Source of the DNA: Pelargonium tetragonum
Lineage: Eukaryota; Streptophyta; Magnoliopsida; Geraniales; Geraniaceae
NCBI GenBank assembly: GCA_036897445.1
Contig: JAYMTL010000108.1
Span: 1 to 64,000, forward strand
Length of the DNA: 64,000 nt
Direction of reading: 5' to 3'
The notes beneath the pieces were generated by a model. That model was not told the origin of the DNA, made no database searches, and saw only the letters and a list, made by a program, of their open reading frames with translations. Each line of letters begins with the position of its first letter. Position 1 is the first letter of the stretch. Of the stretch, positions 1 to 13,180 are shown in pieces. The position numbers were made by a program, and so were the translations under genes.

Positions 1-559
1 CTAAAGAAATTTCTTAGAGCTAAAGGAGTTTCTCTCCCGGATTTCTTTGGTAACGCGTACTCTATTCCAAAAAAGAGTAAATTTAGAAAATAATCCCAAT
101 ACTCACAACCAGGATCTTGTAGATTTAGTAGAGCTCTCTTCCCTTTAGGACGTGTAAGTGTTTAGCAAAGACTTCAGACTCTAACTACTTTTAAGTTCTT
201 TTTTTAGTATATTGGGGTTCCCGAAAACTTTCAGTACCAAGAACGTTACGTCTCTGTAAAAAGGTTCATTAACTATCTAATTTATCTAATTAATATGAAT
301 AAACTAGCTTGTCAAAACCCTAAAAAAGGCTATCCTCTAAGTGAAAGATCTTTTTTTAGTTACTTCAATATGCCCTCTAACTAAGTATAACGCTTGCTTT
401 TTGTTAGTAACAGGAAACTTTAATTAAGAAAAAGTGTAAACCCTGTCCTTTAGATTTTTGCGAAATCCAGTGGAGTCGGGTTTACTATAATCCAGTAAAC
501 AGTCTTAGTTTTTCAAAAGGGGTTGGGTATTTGTTTATATAGAAAACTCTTTTAAGTCG
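1..559. other. Non-coding, nothing recognised
   Basis: AT-rich background with short G and C runs. No frame, RNA or repeat is supported. Confidence 0.5.
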
Positions 560-1440
560 AGTACAAGATATGCCGAAGATTAAGGCAAGTAAGAAAGTAA
601 AGAAGAAAAAGAATATTATTAATTCTTTACTACTGAATCTTTATATACATAACTAACTAAAGAATACTTATAGTAACTTTTATAATACTAGCTATACTTA
701 CTATAAATAATGCTACAGCAACAACACTAACAAGACTCCTAAGAAAGCAATAGTTATAGGGTAATTCCCTTACACAGGCATAGCTCCTAGGATTAGCGTA
801 CAGATGTACAGATACTGAGTAACAACCCTGTTAAGAAGAGGTAGGTCAATAACAAGTAAGTCAAAACTAAGATAAGAACTGGTTCGTTAAGTTACTTTTG
901 AATTCCCGAAGTTAGTAATACAGGATAATAGCGCAGGAGTAAGCCCAAATGGAAGAATTCTTAGTCAAGGCAAAGAGCAAAAGGGGCCCCTTTATTGTTC
1001 TGCTTGCTTGTCTAGTATTCCTTAAAATTCTTTTTTCTTTAGAGTCAGTCTCAAAGAGGAATAAAAGCAACATTCTATGACTATCTAGAACTTTCATAGG
1101 AACTACTATTACCTAATTACTAATATAGAGTATATAGAGTACTACAAAAAGAATAAGACAGCCAAAAAGTAGGGAAGACTAAGACTATTAAAGAAAAGAC
1201 AGGTAAGAGAGCCTCTCCTAGGAAAGGTATGACTAAGAAGATTGCTGCTAAGAAAGATAGAACCCCTAAGGCTAAGAAAGAAAGATACCGAGTAAGTAAA
1301 TGGGTATGCAGAAGAGTAGAGCTGTGAAGAGAGGTCTAGATATAGGTAAGAGTTATTAAACAAAGAAGTTTGCAGGTATTAAGGCTCGTAAGAATAAAGC
1401 TAGTAAAGGTTTTAACAATTCAAGTAAGATAAGAAGAGTG
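560..1440 (+). other. Purine-rich island with Lys-rich frames
   Basis: Two purine-rich blocks (about 570-625 and 1140-1430) flank an AT-rich block with ACTA repeats. A 28-codon frame starts at ATG 570 (MPKIKASKKVKKKKN...). At 1160-1335 a frame rich in Lys, Arg and Ala (for example KKIAAKKDRTPKAKK) runs into stops. A different frame from 1300 gives similar basic text, reaching KASKGFNNSSK near 1415 after one in-frame TAA. The Lys-rich look is largely what purine-rich DNA gives in any frame. A decayed gene for a basic, histone-like protein is a weaker alternative. I assign no function. Confidence 0.3.
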
Positions 1441-4400
1441 ATAGAATTGAATTCTGTGTCCCTTTGTTTAGGTTTCTGACTAGGAATATATAAAGGAATA
1501 CTTGTTTATATGACCTGTTAAAAAAGGGGTTGCGGGGTTAAGGGCTCCTGGACCCGGATATCCAAGTATAAAGAGCTAGCTACGGATTCTTCTTGGATCC
1601 TTTATTTATAGTATAGTTTACCGGGGGGAAATAAGTCTTGAAAATGACAGGAATCGCTTAATTAGTTAATTAGAAAGGCGCGCTAAAAGGATAAATTTAC
1701 ATAAGTTCAAGTCTCATACTTGGGGTTTAAACTTATATGCTCAGTGCCCTCTAGCCCGCAGTTCTCGAAAGGGTGTAATACGCATGCCAGGATCCTTTGC
1801 TTAACTAGTTTGATTTTATTGGGTTGCTCTTATTACGCTGTTTGTATTAGTTTTAGTCTTCTTTATTTGCCTACTGCAAATTGGTTAAGTATAAGTCGGG
1901 AAGATCCTACGCGGAAAATAGAGCAAATTTCCAGAGTTTTGGAAGAAAAACCCATCCTGGACCCCTCAGGAAAACACAAGAATAAGAAGCCCCTGCTTCT
2001 ACAGCCATGACTTTCTTTAAGCGTTTATAGGAATACCCTTATATACCTCTTAAGTCCTACACTTTCTGGGGTCTTAAAGGCAAAGACTCTTAAGCCTATT
2101 CAAATTATCTAGAGTTTTTCACTTCTTTAACTTCAAACTACGGGTAAATTTGTATAAAACCTTTAATGCCTGGATCCGGAAGAGAACACCCGGAACCCCT
2201 TAGGACTCTATTAGTTTAGCTTTATTAGCTAGAGCCCGCAGAAGAAAACTTAGGAACACTCCTTTATACTTAAATTGAAAACCTTCTATTCTATATTATC
2301 AAGTAAAAAGTTATTGAACACAAGATCTTCACCCCCCCTTTTTTTAGTGAATACTACTAAGAGCTGCCTTTATTCCTCTGCTTTGGGATTTTTTAAACAA
2401 GGCACCCGGAGCTTTAGCTAGTAACTTTTAAATGTTTGTACTCTAAAAACCCCAGAATCTCCAAAAAAGGGAACATATTTTACATAAGTAAGGAAAGTTT
2501 AAAACAAATCAGGGGCATCTACAAAGTCTGGCCTACTACTCTCGTCAGAACAAGAACAAATAAAAGTAATTATTATAAAAAAGTAAGAGCAACCAGTACT
2601 TAACCCACAGGGAGGGAATCTAAAAAGCAAGGGATGCTTTAACTTATTTCTAAAATGAATTTAGTAGTTTATAGGGCTTTTTAGAAGTGAGACTGACTAG
2701 AATTAATTAAAGGAAGTCTAATTCCAAAAGAAGCCCTAGGTTTTGTTCAGAGGAGTGTATGAGAGTTCCTCTGCGTTTCTTTCGCATTAGGGCGCCCTCG
2801 ATAGATGTGCAGTAAAAAGGAAAGGTAATCCCCGAAAATTAAGTTAAGCAAGTACCCTTAAAAGTATAACACAAAAAGAACCTTATAACGAGAGCTTCTA
2901 CACTACACTTAGGAGGACGAATTAGAGTCTATTTATATAATAAATAATAAGGGATTTGGAGTTATATATTATATAGCCGAAATTCAACCCTAGTAAGGAA
3001 TATTTTAGCTTTCAAAGTTTGTCGGGAAACTAAAAACTCACTTCCTCTGTTGACACCTCCACTCTCGCAATCTTTTTCAAAAAGGCTGCGCTGGGTATAT
3101 AACGAGCACTAGTTTATTATGCCAAGGGTTGTCGTAGAGCTCTATCAGACAGCTTGGTTTTGCAAGCTTTCATTTAACAGGGGGGCTTTACGGGTAATAC
3201 TCTCTAACACGTTTTACCAGAAGAAAATCCTAAATAAGCGCGCTTTTCTCTAGGGCGGGAAGCCCAATATACCATATATATATATACTAAAATTATTCCT
3301 TTATATCCTAGATGCTTCTTAAAAAGTCAAATTTTTGGGATCTTCTATCGAAGCACATACCTATAAAAACTTTTTCACTAAATACCTTTACGACGGAACC
3401 GGCTCAAATGGGGTTACAAGAAAGTCAAGGGTAGAGCAGAAGTCTCAGATTTAGAATAAAATAAGTCCAGAATTTCTATTTCGGTACAAAAGGCAAGAAA
3501 AATTTCATTCAAAACAGTTTAAGAAACTCATTAGAGAGTGAATTTCAAAAGAGGCCCTTTTAAGACTTTATGACTTCCACTTCTTTGCCAAGTTACTTCT
3601 ATAGGTATCTTAAGGTTCGAACCTAAAAACCTCATATAGAATCAGTAGTAGCATCAAAGAAGTATAACATCTGAGTTATTTAAAAAGCAAAGTCTTACTA
3701 TTAGCTATTCAACGCAGTCTTAAACTTCTAAATTCACTGAACGAGGTTGTATTAAAAAGAGAACAAAACGGAAAAGAACAGGGTTACCGAAGTACGAGAA
3801 GATAGGTATAATAAAGGACACGGACTGTCTAATTAAAGGATAACTCGCTTTAGTTCATTGGGTAAGTTTCCCTTTTTGGATGCTTATATAAGGGAGCGAG
3901 TCCTAATAAAAGAGAAAGATGAGCTTTCTGTAATAGTAATATAGGAAACTATCTAAGTTTCTTGGAAGCTTCCTTTGAGTTGTTAACTAAAAAAAATCCT
4001 ATTTACGTTTTTTGCACTAGACCGAAAAGAGGTTCTACTCAAAATACCATGAGAAAAAAATGTTTACACGATCTACCCTCTCCTTTTTTTGATATTATAA
4101 GCCCAAAAGAGGTTGAGTTTGTCGCTTGAGTTTTTAATACGGTATCTCATACTTTTAGAAAGGATTGTTCTCTCAGTTTTCTTTCTCGGATTTCAAAAAC
4201 TTATAGATTAAACTAATAAGTAAATTTATCCCAATTTTTGAATCTGAATCCTTGCAACCTCAAAAAAAGAACGCATAGAATACAAGGGTCAAGGCTTGCT
4301 TTCTGTATTTTGATTTTCTGGGCACCTACTTTAAGTATGTCTGCCTAAGGGCCTTAGAATTAGTTTCATAAAAAAGCTACTTAATAAACCCGATACTCCT

Positions 4401-5589
4401 AACAAAAAGGGCCCCTGGGCTTTATTTAAGTAAGGAAAAAGGGATCTTAGTAATCCCAAAAAAAAGATAAATTGATTTTAAGGGCTTCTCTTATATTCTA
4501 AAAGCTTCTTAGAGTTCCTTATGCTTTTTATACAATTTCTTCAAAAGACCCAGAAGTAAAACATTTATAGTTTAGGTTTAACCTTTCTATCTTTTTAACT
4601 GCCACACCCACCAGTTAGTCGATTTATTGTATTGCCTAATAAAGCTTAGAGTACTTGAATTTAGCGAAAATTTACAAGAGTCTTTTATAACCCTTATTTA
4701 AGTACACTTTGAAGTAGCTTCGTGCCCTGTTGAGAGCTCGCAATCAGTAAACTTTGACTTTATATAAAAAAGTTTTAAGATGAAAGGGCCCAAGAGTTTT
4801 AGACTTCTTTGTGTAAAGGATTCCTCAGTACTTTCAAGATATTCCTAGGACTCATTTCGTTGCAAACGCTTCTAGGTATGAGCTTAATCCCGGGTTACTT
4901 AAAAGGCATACTTAAAAATGATATATAATTAGTTGGATAGGCCCCGTTTTTAGGAGACCCTAAGAATTATAAGCTTAGCAAAAAAGCCCCTGTAAATTAC
5001 TAAAAAAAAATCATACATGAGAGCCCGCAAACTCGTGTTATAAAACACGGAAATGCTCTTAGAACATTTATTGTAATTTATGTCAACTTTTCTCTTACTA
5101 AAAGAAAAAATCTTTCAACGCTTTGGCACTGTTCAAATCAACCATAGAGGCTCTTGACATCTCTAAAAGCGCATCCACTTTGATTTGCGCTATAATAACA
5201 AAACTTCAAAGCTGTTATAGATAGGGCCGTTTAAAAGCTATAAGGACTTTCTAGCAGGAATCTTGTGTATCCTTGAACGGGAGTCAGAGCCTGCAAGGTT
5301 CGGATTAGATAGGAATTCGTTGTTATTACTCTGCAAAAGATTTTATTTAAAGCCGTATGAGCAAGACTTTTTAATTGTTTAGGGGTTAAATACACGAAGA
5401 AGTAGAACAAAGCCTTAAGGCTATAAGTTACGTGGGTTTAAGTTATTTTAAAAGTTTTTGTTTTTAAGGATTCCAAGTACAAGGTAAAGGTATAGGTCTC
5501 CACAAGTAAGTTGAGTTTTTCCCTAACAATTTCTAAAAAATCTTTCCTTTTGTTAGTTTAAGATTAAGAAGTTGATACTGGTACAGAGT
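1441..5589. other. Non-coding background
   Basis: No gene is seen. A 96-codon plus frame (1720-2010) resembles no known protein and is within chance. A T-arm-like string begins at 1704. The palindromic GGTTCGAACC near 3613 could be a T-arm on the minus strand, but no tRNA folds around it. Confidence 0.45.
3274..3286. repeat. (AT)6 microsatellite
   Basis: Thirteen bases of alternating A and T. Confidence 0.65.
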
Positions 5590-5870
5590 TTATCTATGAG
5601 TAAGATAATAGGGACAGGCTGCTGTAAGACTTATCAGAAAGGTAAGCTCCATAAGAGTACTGTCTATAAGATATAAAGTAACATTACAGTTACAGGTAAG
5701 GTACAGGTTACAAGAAAGAAAAGACTTTAAAAGGGGTCTCCTAAGAGTCTTAAAAAATCCTTTAGTTTTAGTAATTAGTAAGGGGGTCCTAATTATAGAG
5801 GATTTGCTTATAATTCTAATAAAATTTCCTTTCAGATAGAGAGATTTCAGTTCTAAACAAGTCAAGGAAT
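5590..5870 (+). other. Purine-rich island near 5.6 kb
   Basis: This stretch is rich in GTAAG, ACAGGTAAG and AAGAAAG words, unlike its neighbours. The minus strand is open for 91 codons and the plus strand from ATG 5596 for 26 codons (MSKIIGTGCCKTYQKGKLHK...). Neither resembles a known family. The minus-strand frame probably stays open only because purine-rich DNA avoids stops on its complement. Confidence 0.25.
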
Positions 5871-5993
5871 AGAATGAATTTCTAAAGACAAGGTGAGCTA
5901 GTGACAGCGAATAAAATATGGCATAATAAAAAAGAAAGAAAGGGGGAGTCCAGTATCCTATAGATTTATGAGTCTTACCTAATAGTGTTGTAC

Positions 5994-6013
5994 GACTTGA
6001 ACTCTTGTATTTT
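5994..6013 (-). repeat. T-arm-like 20-mer, copy a
   Basis: On the minus strand this is AAAATACAAGAGTTCAAGTC, shared exactly with copies b and c. TAGCTAC lies just upstream, as in copy c. The GAGTTCAAGTC part resembles a tRNA T-arm, but no full tRNA folds here. Confidence 0.65.
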
Positions 6014-6860
6014 CTTAGTAGCTAGGGATTTTAAAAGAAAAGTTAGGGCTCCTCTGTTTCCGGCAAGGACACTGAGATGGGTGTAGAGATAAAAGAGAGT
6101 TTTTTCCTTAAAATCCTAAGATAGTTTTTTAAAGCAGAAAATCAAAACGGGCTATAAAAGTTTCAAGTTATTCTTCTTTCTTACTTAAGTTTCAGACCTA
6201 AAAGTAAGGCAGGCCAAGCCAGGGAAAGTTTAGTATAACCAATTTGGACTAAAGGAATCCCGTACAAAATCTTGGGAAATAGATAAAAACTCCGGGGATT
6301 CTGAAGTCAAAGTTCCTAAGTGAGTCAACGGCAAGGAAATGAACACAGGGAAGGGTTTTCTTGTTACTAGCTTTTCTTGGTGATTTTAAGTCCGCTAAGA
6401 CATTCCCTTGTAAAAAAAGTGTGTATCTATGAACGGTTTCTTTATTAGCTCCTTCTGGGCAAGGCTTTGGTGGAAATCTCCAAGCCTATTTTTTTAAGAA
6501 TTTAAGAAATAAATAAAGGAAACACTTTATACTTCTTCGTCAGAGTTCTTTAAGGTTAATTAAGGGAGGTAGGGAATCTTAGGAAGTTGAAATTCTTTAC
6601 TTAACCACAAATTTAGGAATTGTAGAAAAAGGTAGGAATTATTATCAAAAAAGAGGTAAACAAATTAACAAGAATTCTTAGGGGTTGGCTTAGCTAGAAT
6701 TAGAGGGAATTTTATATCTAGACAGAGTTTTATACCTAAAAAAGTTCCTCCGTTTGGTTGGATTAGATCTCTATAAAAGGGGAGTTACTGAGCTTTTCAG
6801 TTGTTAAATCTCTTCAAATCTCTAGGGTAGTTTTTAAGTGAATGAAATAACTACAAAACT

Positions 6861-6880
6861 AAAGTCAATTAAAGTCAATT
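6861..6880 (+). repeat. Tandem duplication, 10 bp x 2
   Basis: AAAGTCAATT occurs twice back to back, a likely replication-slippage product. Confidence 0.7.
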
Positions 6881-7884
6881 GATGAAATCATATTCGGGTT
6901 AAAGCTTTTACTCATATAATCTCTAGCAATTCCTCATTCAGAAGGCTCAACTCCTATCAAGGATACTCGTACCGCAGGTTAAGAGTACCCACAAAATCGT
7001 ATTCAGCAAAGGATATAAAGTCTAACCACACAAGGGTATCTATATTAAATAAAAAGTTATTCAAAGTACTCCAAATAAGTAAGCCCCGTAATCCTCAGGC
7101 AAAAATTAAGTTTTAAGAAAAATACCCCGACTACCTGAACAAATGAGGCAAGCTACAAAACAGGAGTTATGCAGAGATGTACTTTGTCTTTTTTTAATCA
7201 CTAAATATAGTAAAGAAAGCAGCCCGAATTGGTAGAGTTTTTAAACTTCAAAAATATCAACGAAAGATTTTATTAAGTAGAGTATACCACACACCTGCCC
7301 CTTAAGAATTTAGACGCTCAGTTTTACTAGCTTCAGTAGATACAATATAGGATGTTTAGCAAACTCTATATCTATAAAGGGCTGCTTTCTTAAAAACTGA
7401 AACAAAGGACATGATCTTGTCATTATTAATTAATTAAAAAACAAAATCCCGGATTCTTGCCCGCTATTCTAGCTACTTGATAACTGTAATACTCATTTTA
7501 TATCCTTTTTCAAGGGAGGCTCCTAATTATAATTAAACTATAGGAAATCCTTAAATGAAGTCTAATGAAATATTCTTTTGACACCCATTTTATACAAAAT
7601 ACTAATTTGCTAGGGTAGAAGGTTGTCATTTTTTGGTCCGGAGGGCTCCGTTTTTAGGCAGTTCAGATAGAATAGAATCTCCAGAGTTCTTTAAAACACG
7701 GGTATAACAAACCACGTATCAGCGAGCTTATGGCACTAGTTAATTCAAATTCATTTTGTCTTTTCCTTTGTAGATGATTCAATGTTATCCTTAAATTTCT
7801 AAAAGTTTATCAAGAAGTTGAGCCAAAGGAGGGCTTGGTCTAGGAAAAACTTAAGACTAACTAATGGGGGGTCTTAGGGGATTC

Positions 7885-8300
7885 CTCCCTTAAACATATT
7901 ATAGTAGTTGTTTAGCTTGTTACAGTAGTTAAGGTAGTCTAGATTGTATAATAGATATTCTTAGTTGTTTAAGATGTATCCCTCTTTCTTCTGCTTTTAT
8001 CGTTATGGAGGATAAGGCCTTATATATGTAATAGTCTTTCCGACTGTAGCGATAGCGGAGGTAATGTAATTAATGTGATATATAGTTTAAGGAACGGGTA
8101 TGCGTGCACTATAACAACCATCTACTCTACTAAGTTTGCCTTACTTCTTTCTAAATTACTCGCTTGTTTTTGTAACTCTCTTAGAGAGCTAGACCCTTCC
8201 TCTTGTCTTGAATTGTTAGAAGCTATAATACCTGTAACTAGTGTCTGCTACAGAGCTTTTAGAGAAGGTATTGGTCAAGGTATTCTATTACTATAAAAAA
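7885..8300. other. AT-rich (TAGT) island and small open frame
   Basis: The first 100 bases are degenerate TAGT/TTAG repeats. One string, ATTATAGTAGTTGT, recurs near 63.04 kb. Motif copy 1 follows, and immediately after it a frame runs from GTG 8075 to TAA 8296 (73 codons). That frame encodes a Leu- and Cys-rich product (ALLLSKLLACFCNSLRELD...) with less skewed codon content than most frames here. Its length is within chance for this composition and no homologue is recognised. The GGAGGT in the motif is too close to the GTG to serve as a normal ribosome binding site. Confidence 0.2.
8057..8074 (+). repeat. GAGGTAATGTAATTA motif, copy 1
   Basis: Reads GGAGGTAATGTAATTAAT. It sits at the end of a (TAGT)-like stretch and directly precedes a 73-codon open frame that begins at GTG 8075. 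Confidence 0.75.
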
Positions 8301-9894
8301 GTAGAATAATGTATCTGTATTTTTTAGGTTTTTTTTTAAGAAGGGAGGGTCCAATAGTAAAGGCTTCAGGAGCCCCTAATCAAAGCAAGGGTTTCAATCA
8401 AATAATGAGAATGGGGCTGAGTCTAGGATTTACAATAGAAAAGGGATTCTCGAAGGGGAGTCTTGGGCTACTCTTTCGAACTTTCTAATTAGAGTTGTAA
8501 GTCAAAGGCCCTTGCTTAAAGAAAGTCTCTCTAGTGCAGTTAATTCATTTTGTCGTATGGGGCGCCTTTTCCGCGGAAGAACTCTTATTCAATAGAGAGC
8601 AGTTACATAAGATTGTTGTTTCAAGATTTCATAGAATAACGACTATAGTATAGAATTATGAAAATTTTAGTAAGAGTACTCAGCGGAGGTGTTTCCTTAT
8701 GTGAGAGATCTAAGAATTTCAGGGGGTTGCAAGGCGACTTAAAAAGGTATCTCTTATTGACCCCCGTAAAGGGTAGCCCTTTTGAATCTCATTTTTATTA
8801 CTATGTAGTTGAAAATACGGGATTGTGCTATATTATCCCCAACCCGGAGTAGACGAAGCTTGTACTTTTGTTAATTATTAATGTAAAAAAATTTCCTCAT
8901 TTATTCATTTTTATATAGGATTGTTCATACTAAACTAAAACAAATATTATGTACGAAGTCCTTTATTTGTTAAAATGGCTGCCTTGGTTAAGCTGTTTCG
9001 CTGTATGTCGGAAAAAGAGGCTCTGGTTTTTTTAACATGTAAAATTCTTTTAAAGAAAGTACTTAAAAAATTGACTACTAGTAAACGCATCCTGTAGTCA
9101 ATATGTCGGCTTATCCACGAAGTTAACTAAAAGCGACTTTTAAAATTCCATATAAGTGATTTTCTTATTAAAAGCCCTTGTTGATAAAATAAATATAGTA
9201 GAATTTTGATGTATTTTTTAAAGAATTTTTGAGGAAAGGCTTTTATTAAGCTAAATTACAGATTCGTTCAATCAACAAAAAGATCTGGGAAATAATCCTT
9301 ACTTGGATAGAAGTCCCTTATAAAATTCTTCTTTTGGTAATTTTTCGCGAAATGCCCCAGCAACTAAGGGGTATGATTCACAAGTATGTCCAGGTGAAAC
9401 TCTCTAAATACAGATACTCAAGGTCCCTGGTTTAGGTAAAAGGATCCCCATGTTTCTAATTTGACTGCACTTGTGCAATACTAAGGAGATAGTATAAAGA
9501 ATCCTGTACGACTTCTACTCCTTATTCTTTATTTTCAATATCTGATAAATCCTTATTCTCAGGCACTTTTTAGTTCCGGGTATCCAGCTTGCAAATACAA
9601 ATATGTGAGATTCACAAAAGTCTAGGAAGAGGGGCTTAACCCTATCAAATTAACGAGCCTTCTACTACGCTAGGGTCTATCTATACTTTTATTGTAGAAC
9701 CCTTAGCCTAGCAGCTACAATTATAAAAAATGACTGGCTTACAAAAAACTAAGACTTCCTATAACTTAACTATAGGTGTCAGCGGTAACTGTTCAAACCT
9801 ATTAAGATAAGAAAAACTTCCTTAAGCAAGTAAAAACATCTAAGGAGTCCTAATAGCAATGTCGGGTCTTGTCCTTTCGAAATTTCCTTTGATG
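8301..9894. other. Non-coding background
   Basis: A 64-codon frame (8658-8852) matches no family. Otherwise nothing is recognised. Confidence 0.45.
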
Positions 9895-10350
9895 TACAAT
9901 TTAGAGTGAGGATATAGATACAAGGAAAGGTATAGCTAGTAGGACCCTAGAAGACCCTTAAGAAAAAAGTGACTGGTATGTATCAGAGTCTAATCATCAA
10001 GAAAGTTGTGAAGGTTAAAATAAGAAGAGTCACAAGTATAGAATAGTTATAAGGAAACAAGGTAACTCAGTTTCGTTTCGTTAAGTTGCTTTTGTTTACA
10101 GAGCTTCCAATTTTAGGTAAGAAAGGCTTTTGGGAGTTTCAATAACAGAAGCTAAAAACTTGTTTCAGTAGTCAGGCTTTCTAAAAGGAGTGTTTTCACT
10201 TATAAGAAACATGTTTTGAGTGTTTGAGTCAGGGTATATCTATCAAGAGTCAGAATAAGATACAGGCTCAGAATCCAGCTATGATGAAAGAGTATAGCTA
10301 AGAAGAAAGCGGGGATACAGAATGGGATAGGAATGCAGAAAACAACAGGG
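9895..10350 (+). other. Purine-rich stretches near 10 kb
   Basis: Two purine-rich patches (about 9905-10055 and 10230-10340) carry words such as AAGAAAG, GTATAGCTA and AAGTC that recur in the islands near 16, 28.6 and 35.3 kb. No frame of note. They may be diverged members of one dispersed family, but the similarity is only at word level. Confidence 0.25.
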
Positions 10351-12499
10351 ATTACAAAGTTCTCTTGCTCTCCTAGCTTTTCCTTAATAGAAACAGGAGC
10401 AAATGAGCCTTCTAAGAATCTGCTACCCTGCTTTGGAGTTTAGCTAGTAGATCAATAGGGAAACTCTCTTATTCACAAGGTCTTTTCTAAGTCTAGTTTC
10501 AGGAAAGGTTGGACCTTCAAACAAAGGAAATCTGGGCTCTATAAGCCTCAAACAAACCTTACAGAGAGTAAACTGAGGATAAAAATTCTATATAGTGAGT
10601 TTAGGCTTGTTTGAATCTAAGTTCGTTATCATCGGGTTTTTTTAAAAACTCTTACTAATGTTTTGAAGTTGTCTGCCCATTACCTAAGCTGGAGTCTAAT
10701 ACATCAATAATTACAACCCCTTGTTTCGTGAAGTTGACTTTATCGGAATTAATATATTCCTACTACAAACCAGCAGAAGAGAATCCCTTTTGATACCCTT
10801 ATAGTATAGGGCTTATCCAGCTTAAAGTGCATATACATTACGTCTTAGTTGTATACAGTAAACACATAAAAAGAAAAATAATAAGGCACCAATAAGACAT
10901 TTTTCTCTATTTAGTAAACCCCGTTTTCCTATATAGAGCACATCTTTTTGTAAATCCTTAAGTTAAGGATAAACGAGTACCTCTGAAAACGGGGCCTTAC
11001 CTGCTACAAGGCAGTATAATATATCCTGAAAATCTTGCCCAATCTTTTTACCAAACTTCTCGATATCAACGATAGGTAAGAAAACCCTTTTAGTAGGGAA
11101 CTATAATAAAAAGGCATAGAGGAGTCCCTAGTACTATAAACCAGGATACGGATAGATAAATGGAAAAGCAGGGGGATTTCCTTACAAAAAGCAGAGTGCT
11201 GTGAAATAAGTATGCTGGAAGTGAGTCCTTATTCTTTGATTTTCCACCTATTTACTTGTAAGCAATTAACAGGAATTGGCTCTTGTTCGAGTATTTTTAC
11301 GGGGTATCTGGACTACTCTATTAAAAACGACCTCGGCTTTATTATGCTTTCTTAGAGTTTAAGTACATAACTGGCGACTCCTCTTATAAAGAAACCCAGA
11401 AAGGATTTTGGTAAAATAAAAATTCAGGGCAATCCTCATTAGAAATTCCGCCTGTCTTAGTACTCCTTATTTTAATACTAGTTAGGTGATTTGTAGTATT
11501 TTTGCAATAATCGAAAAAGAATTCCTAGAAACCGCGAGCTCTTTCCCCGAATTTCGAATTAATTGACCGATACTAAGAAAAAAAGCATCACTATAATTTG
11601 TATTTTGAGTCTCGATCCTTGGGTTTTTCGCAAGGACTTTACAAATAACGCCTTCGAAACCTTAAAAGAAGATCTCTTTGAAGAGCTAGTTACCTTCCAG
11701 TTCCTGTTTTACAGGAACCTGGGCTAAACGACTGCTCGTGAGACTGCCTCTCATATTTCTCCAACTGGCATCATTAGTAACCTAAATACAATTAATATGG
11801 TATAGCCTAAATGTCAAAAAGTATAGTACTTATTAAACTTTGCATACACAGAAAGAGCTACAATTATTTGGATTTAAAGCTCTACCGGGATCCCCTTTTT
11901 TAACTGTTGCTTATTAGTTTTATCCTCGACAAGATGCAAGTGTAGGATCCTTTACTATATTTCTTTCTGGTAAACCCTATCTTTGAAACTTGTGGGGTTA
12001 CTTCTAAATTGTCAATATTATAAGACCTCTAAACCTTAGATTTGTCTAGTATCACGGGTAAGCCTATTAAGCTCTTTAATTAGCAATACAAAATTTAATC
12101 GGATTTCAGTAACAGTATAAATTGACTTGGCATATGCCCTCAGAAAATCCCTTGTAAATTCAATTTGATTCCGAGGATTTTTAGGAAAAGGTAATTTCTT
12201 TCCATTATTACTGCTTATTCGCTTCGATAACACAACTATACGTATTCAAAAGGAGCATCCGATTAGAACTTTTTTGAAATCTTTTACAAACCTAAGGGAA
12301 ATGGCATCTTGTAGGATAAATTCACAAATTCCTGTCAAAAAAGGAGCTGCACTTCTTTATGCTTTTAATGGGGCTGAGCGCCTCTCATTTTCATATTAAA
12401 AACTTACTTACGTAAACTCGTTTTACTAAGAAAAAGCAGGTTATGCGTAAGACCCTAACTTGATCTCACATTTATCCACGACTGACTTTTTTGGACCTT
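10351..12499. other. Non-coding background
   Basis: Contains the eleven-pair hairpin at 11697-11722. No gene is supported. Confidence 0.45.
11697..11722. other. Hairpin CCAG-TTCCTGT
   Basis: TTCCTGT and ACAGGAA form a perfect seven-pair stem around a TTT loop. It is extended by CCAG/CTGG across one bulged C, giving eleven pairs. No reading frame or gene end is adjacent, so a terminator role cannot be argued. Confidence 0.55.
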
Positions 12500-12736
12500 A
12501 TTCTACCCTATTTCTTGGCCTCTTTTTGACTTACGGTATCTCTTGCTTTACAGTTCGTAGCTTCTTTCTCACTGCAACTGTACCCCTCTTATAAACTTAT
12601 CTTATGGGTACTCCTCTTTTTCAGCCTATTATATCGCTTTGTTGTTTATTAAAGTTACTATTATATAAGTATTCTATTAGTTATAAAAGTCTAATAGTCA
12701 GTATTAGATAGTATTAAGTACTTTTGTTTAAAAAGT

Positions 12737-12827
12737 CTTACCTCTTCCTCTATCATTTAAGAGAGTAGAGCCCTAGTAGAGAATGGGTAAATCATTATTC
12801 TCGACCAGAACTGAGGTAATGTAATTA
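12737..12827 (+). repeat. Diverged copy of the 111 bp unit
   Basis: This segment follows the same order as the unit at 42995-43105. It has CTTACCTCTTCCTC at the left, a TCAT...AGAGTAGAG block, then CGACCAGAAC directly before GAGGTAATGTAATTA at the right. The left inverted end has lost most of its match. The shared right-hand block (CGACCAGAAC plus motif) makes common descent likely, although overall identity is modest. Confidence 0.4.
12813..12827 (+). repeat. GAGGTAATGTAATTA motif, copy 2
   Basis: Reads GAGGTAATGTAATTA exactly, preceded by CGACCAGAAC as in copy 7. The 3' flank (GTAGTATTCTGAAATAG) resembles those of copies 4 and 8. Confidence 0.75.
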
Positions 12828-13180
12828 GTAGTATTCTGAAATAGACTGACTTACACATTATAACCAACAGCTTCTTAATACCCCCTTTTAGTAGCCCTTG
12901 TTTTCTTATTGTCTTGCTCTTGACTTTTTCTTATGACTTCTTCATTAACAGTGTACTTTATTAGAGTCTTTACTAGAAAGAAGATAGGAGTCTTATGGAG
13001 CTAGAGGGTATTACCTTACTGAGGGTTGGTAATCTAAGGTAAGGGAATATGGGAACTATAAAAAGAAGTCTAGAAAAGTCAAGAGAGTCTTGTATTATTA
13101 GGTATTCGTTAGTTATTAGAGGTTTTTGGAATAGAGTATAGGAGTTAGAAGAGTCAGAGTTCAATGGTATTAATTGTTAA

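Larger units (their letters stand above)
5871..7884. other. Non-coding background
   Basis: Holds T-arm-like repeat copy a and one 10 bp tandem duplication. Nothing else is recognised. Confidence 0.45.
12500..13180. other. Mixed-texture island with motif copy 2
   Basis: A pyrimidine-rich block (12500-12620) is followed by a TAGT/ATTA-rich block (12640-12720), the 12737-12827 repeat, and a purine-rich block from about 12960 to 13160. A 63-codon minus-strand frame opposite the last block is unremarkable. Confidence 0.3.
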
